From contig NZ_CP079801.1 in the NCBI RefSeq assembly GCF_021545785.1, forward strand, positions 868,001 through 932,000: a stretch of 64,000 nt of DNA, given 5' to 3'. Origin of the DNA: Halopseudomonas maritima (GTDB taxonomy: Bacteria; Pseudomonadota; Gammaproteobacteria; Pseudomonadales; Pseudomonadaceae). The position numbers and the translations under genes were made by a program. Shown piece after piece: positions 60,689 to 64,000 of this stretch. The notes beneath the pieces are model-generated. The model was not told where the DNA came from. It saw only the letters and a program-made list of their open reading frames with translations, and ran no database searches. Within the stretch, counting starts at the first letter, position 1. Every line of letters begins with the position of its first letter.

Positions 60689-61558
60689 ATGCGCACAATC
60701 ACCACGCTGGAAGGAAACAGCCAACGCCTGGATGGCGGTGCCATGTTCGGCAATGCCCCCAAGGCGCTGTGGTCTCGCTGGGTCGAGGCCGATGAACAGA
60801 ACCGGATCGCGCTAAGCTGCCGGGCCATGCTGGTGCAGGAAGATGGCCGCAACATTCTGGTTGAAACCGGCATTGGCGCCTTCTTCGCCCCCAACCTGAA
60901 ATCCCGCTACGGCGTGGTCGAGGACCGCCACGTGCTACTCGACAGCCTGGCCGACATCGGCCTGACCGACGCCGATATCGACGTGGTGGTGCTCACCCAC
61001 CTGCACTTCGACCACGCCGGCGGCCTGCTCAGCGCCTGGCAAGAGGGACAGCCAGCGCAGCTGCTGTTCCCCAAGGCCACCTTCGTCACCGGCCTGCGCC
61101 ACTGGCAACGGGCGCGCCGCCCGCATCCGCGCGACCAAGCCTCGTTCATTCCCGAGTTGCTGACCTTGCTGGAAGAAAGCGGTCGCCTGGAGCTGGTCGA
61201 AGACGGCAAAAAGTCCAACACCCTCGGCCCGGACTGGCGCCTGCGCTTCAGCGACGGCCACACGCCGGGGCTGATGATCCCGATCATCGACATGCCGGAC
61301 GGCCCGGTCGTGTTTCCAGGCGATCTGATCCCGGGCGCGCCTTGGGTACACCTGCCGATAACCATGGGTTACGACCGTTTCCCGGAAACCCTGATCGAGG
61401 AAAAGGAAGCCCTGCTCGACAGCCTGATTGCGGTCAACGGGCGCCTGGTTTTCACCCATGATCCTGACGTTGCCTTGGCCTGTGTCAGCCGCGATGCCGA
61501 CAACGGCCGCTATACCGTCAGCAACCCACAACCACGGGTGAAGGGTCTTGCAAACTGA
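60689..61558 (+). CDS. Metallo-beta-lactamase-fold hydrolase
   Basis: The 289-aa protein has the zinc motif H104-x-H106-x-D108-H109 (LTHLHFDHAGG), a later FSDGHTPGLM and VVFPGDLIPGAPW with the second-site Asp. No signal peptide, so it is cytoplasmic. It resembles lactonase or thioesterase-like members of the fold; the reaction is unknown. It follows the porin gene on the same strand but after a terminator. Its link to the acid-use cluster is by position only. Confidence 0.85.
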   Translation: MRTITTLEGNSQRLDGGAMFGNAPKALWSRWVEADEQNRIALSCRAMLVQEDGRNILVETGIGAFFAPNLKSRYGVVEDRHVLLDSLADIGLTDADIDVVVLTHLHFDHAGGLLSAWQEGQPAQLLFPKATFVTGLRHWQRARRPHPRDQASFIPELLTLLEESGRLELVEDGKKSNTLGPDWRLRFSDGHTPGLMIPIIDMPDGPVVFPGDLIPGAPWVHLPITMGYDRFPETLIEEKEALLDSLIAVNGRLVFTHDPDVALACVSRDADNGRYTVSNPQPRVKGLAN

Positions 61559-61594
61559 TTCTGCGAAAATAAAAAATTCTTTTCGTTCAATCGC

Positions 61595-61622
61595 TTGACA
61601 GCCATTCCTAAAACAGTAGAAT
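61595..61622 (+). promoter_or_regulatory. Promoter of the initiator tRNA gene
   Basis: TTGACA (61595-61600) and TAGAAT (61617-61622) are spaced by 16 nt, and the tRNA begins 13 bp after the -10 element. Confidence 0.85.
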
Positions 61623-61634
61623 GGCGCCCTCTGA

Positions 61635-61711
<77 letters not shown>

Positions 61712-61718
61712 CATTACG

Positions 61719-61755
61719 AAAAAGCCCCGATGGCACTGCCATCGGGGCTTTTTTT
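61719..61755 (+). terminator. Terminator of the initiator tRNA gene
   Basis: A GCCCCGATGGC stem with loop ACT and the complementary arm is followed by seven T. Confidence 0.93.
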
Positions 61756-61820
61756 CGTCCTCATGTCAGGGCTTTTAGTGCCCAGAGGTCGACCGCCCCC
61801 AGGCGACCGACCGCACGCCA

Positions 61821-63809
61821 TCAAGGCGTTACAATGTTGAACCAGAACGGGAAGTCGTCCAGCAGTCCGAGAAAGCTCTGGAAGCTGGCGGCATCGCCTT
61901 CGATTTTCACATCGCCACTCTTAACAGCCTCGTCAAAAGTGGTTTCACCCAACTGCACCTTGTCCAGCGTGGACTTGGCCAGCGTCAGCGTCGCATCTGC
62001 CTCTTCCACCGGCTTACCGTAGTTCAGCACGGCGTTTTCCAGCGTCAGACCATAGCGCTTGTCCAGGTCGGTGAAAGCAATGTTGAAACTCATCTGCTTG
62101 CCCGCAGCTTTGGGGCCATTCAAGCGCACGGCCAGATAGTCAAAGAGCATTTCCGGGCTCATTTCGCGAATGGTATCCGGGCTGGCCGAGTTCACCCCAC
62201 CGGCTGACGGCGTGCCATTGCGCAATTCGTACGCACCCTGCAGATAAACCGAGCGCCAGGTGCCGGCTTCAGCCTGGTAACCCAGTTGCTCGTAAGCATC
62301 AGCCAACAGGTTCTTGGCTGCCTGGTTATCAGGTTCGGCATAGACCACGTGCTTAAGCGCCTCTGCCACCCAACGGTATTCACCCTTGTCGTAATCGGCA
62401 CGTGCTCGCTCGATGATCGATGCTGCCCCACCCATGTACTCTACGTACTTCTTGGCAGCCGGCTCTGGCGGCAGATTATCAAGGCTTGACGGGTTGCCGT
62501 CGTACCAGCCCATATAACGCTGATAAATAGCCCGCGCATTGTGACGCAAGGTGCCGTAGTAACCCCGGTTGGGCCAGAACTTGGCCAGCTCATCCGGCAG
62601 CTCGATCATCTCGGAGATTTCCTCTCCGGTGTAGCCCTTGTTCAGCAGGTTGACCACCTGGTCGTGCATGTACTTGTAGAGGTCACGCTGCTTCTTCCAG
62701 TAATCCACTACCCGCTCGTTTTCCCACATGGGCCAGTGGTGGCTCTGAAACTTAACCTGCACCTGATCGCCGTACAGCTCGATGGTTTCGTTCAGATACT
62801 TGGCCCAGTTCAACGCATCACGCACCTGCGCGCCACGCAGGGTGAGGATGTTGTGCATGGTGTTGGTGGTGTTCTCGGCCATCCACATAGCGTTCATGTC
62901 CGGGAACCAGGTGTTCATTTCTGCCGGCGCTTCAGTGCCCGGCGTCATTTGAAACACCATACGCACACCGTCAATCACTACCTCGGTGCCGGTTTCACTG
63001 ATACTGCGCGTTGGCTGCATCAGCGTAATGGTGCCCGTCGAGTTGGTCTGTCCCAGGCCGGCGTTGACACCACCGGTGGCATCACGCGGAAGCAGAGCGC
63101 CGTACATAAAGATAGCGCGCCGGCTCATGGCGTTACCGGCCAGCACCAGCTCGCTAACCGCATGCTCCATAAAGCCTTCCGGGGCAAGAATCTCGACCTT
63201 GCCGGCATCCACGTCTGCCTGCTTGACGATACCGCGCACCCCGCCGTAATGGTCCACGTGCGAGTGGCTGTAAATAACGCCAACTACCGGCCGCTCTCCC
63301 AGTTCCTCGGTCACCAGGTCGTAGGACGCCTTAGCGGTTTCGGCAGAAATGGCCGGGTCCAGTACGATCCAGCCCGTGTCACCCTTAACGTAGGTGATGT
63401 TGGCAATGTCATAACCGCGCACCTGCCAGATATTGTCGGTGACCTGGAATAGGCCGTACTGCACGTTAAGCTGTGCGTTACGCCACAGGCTGGGGTTGAC
63501 GGTATCGGGCGCCGGCTTATCCAGCCCGATGTACTTCGTGTAGCTGTCCATATCCCACACCACATCACCGGCCTCGTTACGAATGACCAGCGAATCGGGT
63601 TTGGCGACAAACCCCCGGGTGGCATCGTCGATATCACGTTCGTCATTGAAAGGCAGAAAATCGCGTACTGCAGCATTGGCGGCGCGCGTCGCATCAGTTG
63701 CCGGTTTGGCTGCCTCCGCTGCAAAACCGGCCGAGCTGAAGCCAAGCCCCAGACCTGCGGCGATGGCCAACAGCGGGCCAACCGCACGGGGTGTCTTAAA
63801 GTGGTTCAT
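61821..63809 (-). CDS. Secreted alkylsulfatase (SdsA1 type)
   Basis: The 662-aa class III sulfatase splits primary alkyl sulfates such as SDS into alcohol and sulfate. A signal peptide ends near AGFAAEA (residues 25-32). The metallo-beta-lactamase domain has the metal motif H182-x-H184-x-D186-H187 (SHSHVDHYGG), followed by the helical dimerisation domain. A C-terminal SCP2-like domain for hydrophobic substrate starts around residue 540. ATG 63809 follows GGAGGT. Length matches P. aeruginosa SdsA1 (about 660 aa). A divergent gene begins 157 bp away, where P. aeruginosa has the LysR regulator sdsB1. The alcohol product could in principle feed acid metabolism, but no alcohol dehydrogenase is seen. 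Confidence 0.92.
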   Translation of the reverse strand: MNHFKTPRAVGPLLAIAAGLGLGFSSAGFAAEAAKPATDATRAANAAVRDFLPFNDERDIDDATRGFVAKPDSLVIRNEAGDVVWDMDSYTKYIGLDKPAPDTVNPSLWRNAQLNVQYGLFQVTDNIWQVRGYDIANITYVKGDTGWIVLDPAISAETAKASYDLVTEELGERPVVGVIYSHSHVDHYGGVRGIVKQADVDAGKVEILAPEGFMEHAVSELVLAGNAMSRRAIFMYGALLPRDATGGVNAGLGQTNSTGTITLMQPTRSISETGTEVVIDGVRMVFQMTPGTEAPAEMNTWFPDMNAMWMAENTTNTMHNILTLRGAQVRDALNWAKYLNETIELYGDQVQVKFQSHHWPMWENERVVDYWKKQRDLYKYMHDQVVNLLNKGYTGEEISEMIELPDELAKFWPNRGYYGTLRHNARAIYQRYMGWYDGNPSSLDNLPPEPAAKKYVEYMGGAASIIERARADYDKGEYRWVAEALKHVVYAEPDNQAAKNLLADAYEQLGYQAEAGTWRSVYLQGAYELRNGTPSAGGVNSASPDTIREMSPEMLFDYLAVRLNGPKAAGKQMSFNIAFTDLDKRYGLTLENAVLNYGKPVEEADATLTLAKSTLDKVQLGETTFDEAVKSGDVKIEGDAASFQSFLGLLDDFPFWFNIVTP

Positions 63810-63966
63810 TCCAGACCTCCATGGAAAGTAAAAACGCCGAGAGCCCTCGAGCTTTTCCAACTTTAGTACACTTAGCCCTCAACTCAAGTGCCGAAGCTGA
63901 TTTAAAACTGCCCATCGAGGCTTCTGTTTCGGCCTTTTCAACCGACCTTTTCTGCGGAGCCGTGTC

Positions 63967-64000
63967 ATGCCCGAACTGTCGCCGGTCCTGATCGAACAAC
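63967..64000 (+). CDS. Start of a divergent gene cut by the right edge
   Basis: ATG 63967 with GGAG seven bases upstream opens MPELSPVLIEQ and runs off the window. Too short to identify. It is divergent from the alkylsulfatase gene, so a regulator is possible. Confidence 0.45.
   Translation, partial: MPELSPVLIEQ

Overview
The window looks like a chromosomal segment of a Pseudomonadaceae gammaproteobacterium (Pseudomonas sensu lato; a smaller-genome relative such as Halopseudomonas is a guess). The case rests on gene neighbourhoods: recX-recA-cinA near mutS-fdxA, an RsmZ-type small RNA beside fdxA, fxsA-groES-groEL followed by an SDR, ampG-mscS-yajQ with a GGDEF-like response regulator, ampE-ampD-DUF1631 near nadC, and an OprD-family porin. 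Base composition is GC-rich throughout. There are no phage genes, no CRISPR array and no intact insertion sequence; the one mobile element I can define is a 290-bp MITE-like insertion.

Region by region. 0-3 kb: a CrbR/ErdR-type LuxR regulator followed by its probable partner, a sensor kinase with an SLC5 symporter domain (cut by the left edge). 3-6.4 kb: an EamA transporter, a DTW-domain tRNA modification enzyme, a small secreted protein and a LOG-family protein. 6.3-8.5 kb: recX, recA (with a LexA box) and cinA. 8.6-13.2 kb: a poly-Gly lipoprotein and a divergent NarL-type two-component pair, linked by two look-alike C/G palindromes. 13.4-16.4 kb: mutS and fdxA (with a Fur-box candidate). 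16.4-17.1 kb: a non-coding stretch holding an RsmZ-like RNA, a GacA box and two inverted copies of one terminator. 17.1-19.7 kb: groEL, groES (sigma-32 promoter) and fxsA. 19.9-31.1 kb: an SDR, a DUF481 barrel, an Atl protein, AmpG, MscS, YajQ, a degenerate GGDEF regulator, PanE, a cobalamin adenosyltransferase, a chemoreceptor, AmpE and AmpD. 31.2-40.3 kb: DUF1631, an alanine symporter, nadC, a HAD phosphatase, TesB, a deacetylase-like enzyme, a flavoprotein and YnfA. 40.4-42.1 kb: a three-gene lipoprotein operon (CsgG-like, DUF4810, DUF799). 42.1-52.6 kb: an SDR, the MITE, pdxH, a serine hydrolase, dinG, small conserved genes, another SDR and dinB. 52.7-54 kb: a membrane diguanylate cyclase. 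53.9-61.6 kb: a PAS kinase/FixJ-type regulator pair divergent from an acyl-CoA ligase, an SLC23-like permease, an OprD porin and a metallo-hydrolase, which I read as a system for taking up and activating a carboxylic acid. 61.6-64 kb: initiator tRNA-Met, a secreted SdsA1-type alkylsulfatase and the first codons of a divergent gene.

How the parts fit: most genes are core housekeeping (DNA repair, protein folding, cell-wall recycling, cofactors). The accessory interest lies in regulation: Gac/Rsm control, candidate Crc/Hfq A-rich sites ahead of the permease and porin, and several two-component systems likely tied to carbon-source use. All functional names come from reading the sequence; no database searches were run.
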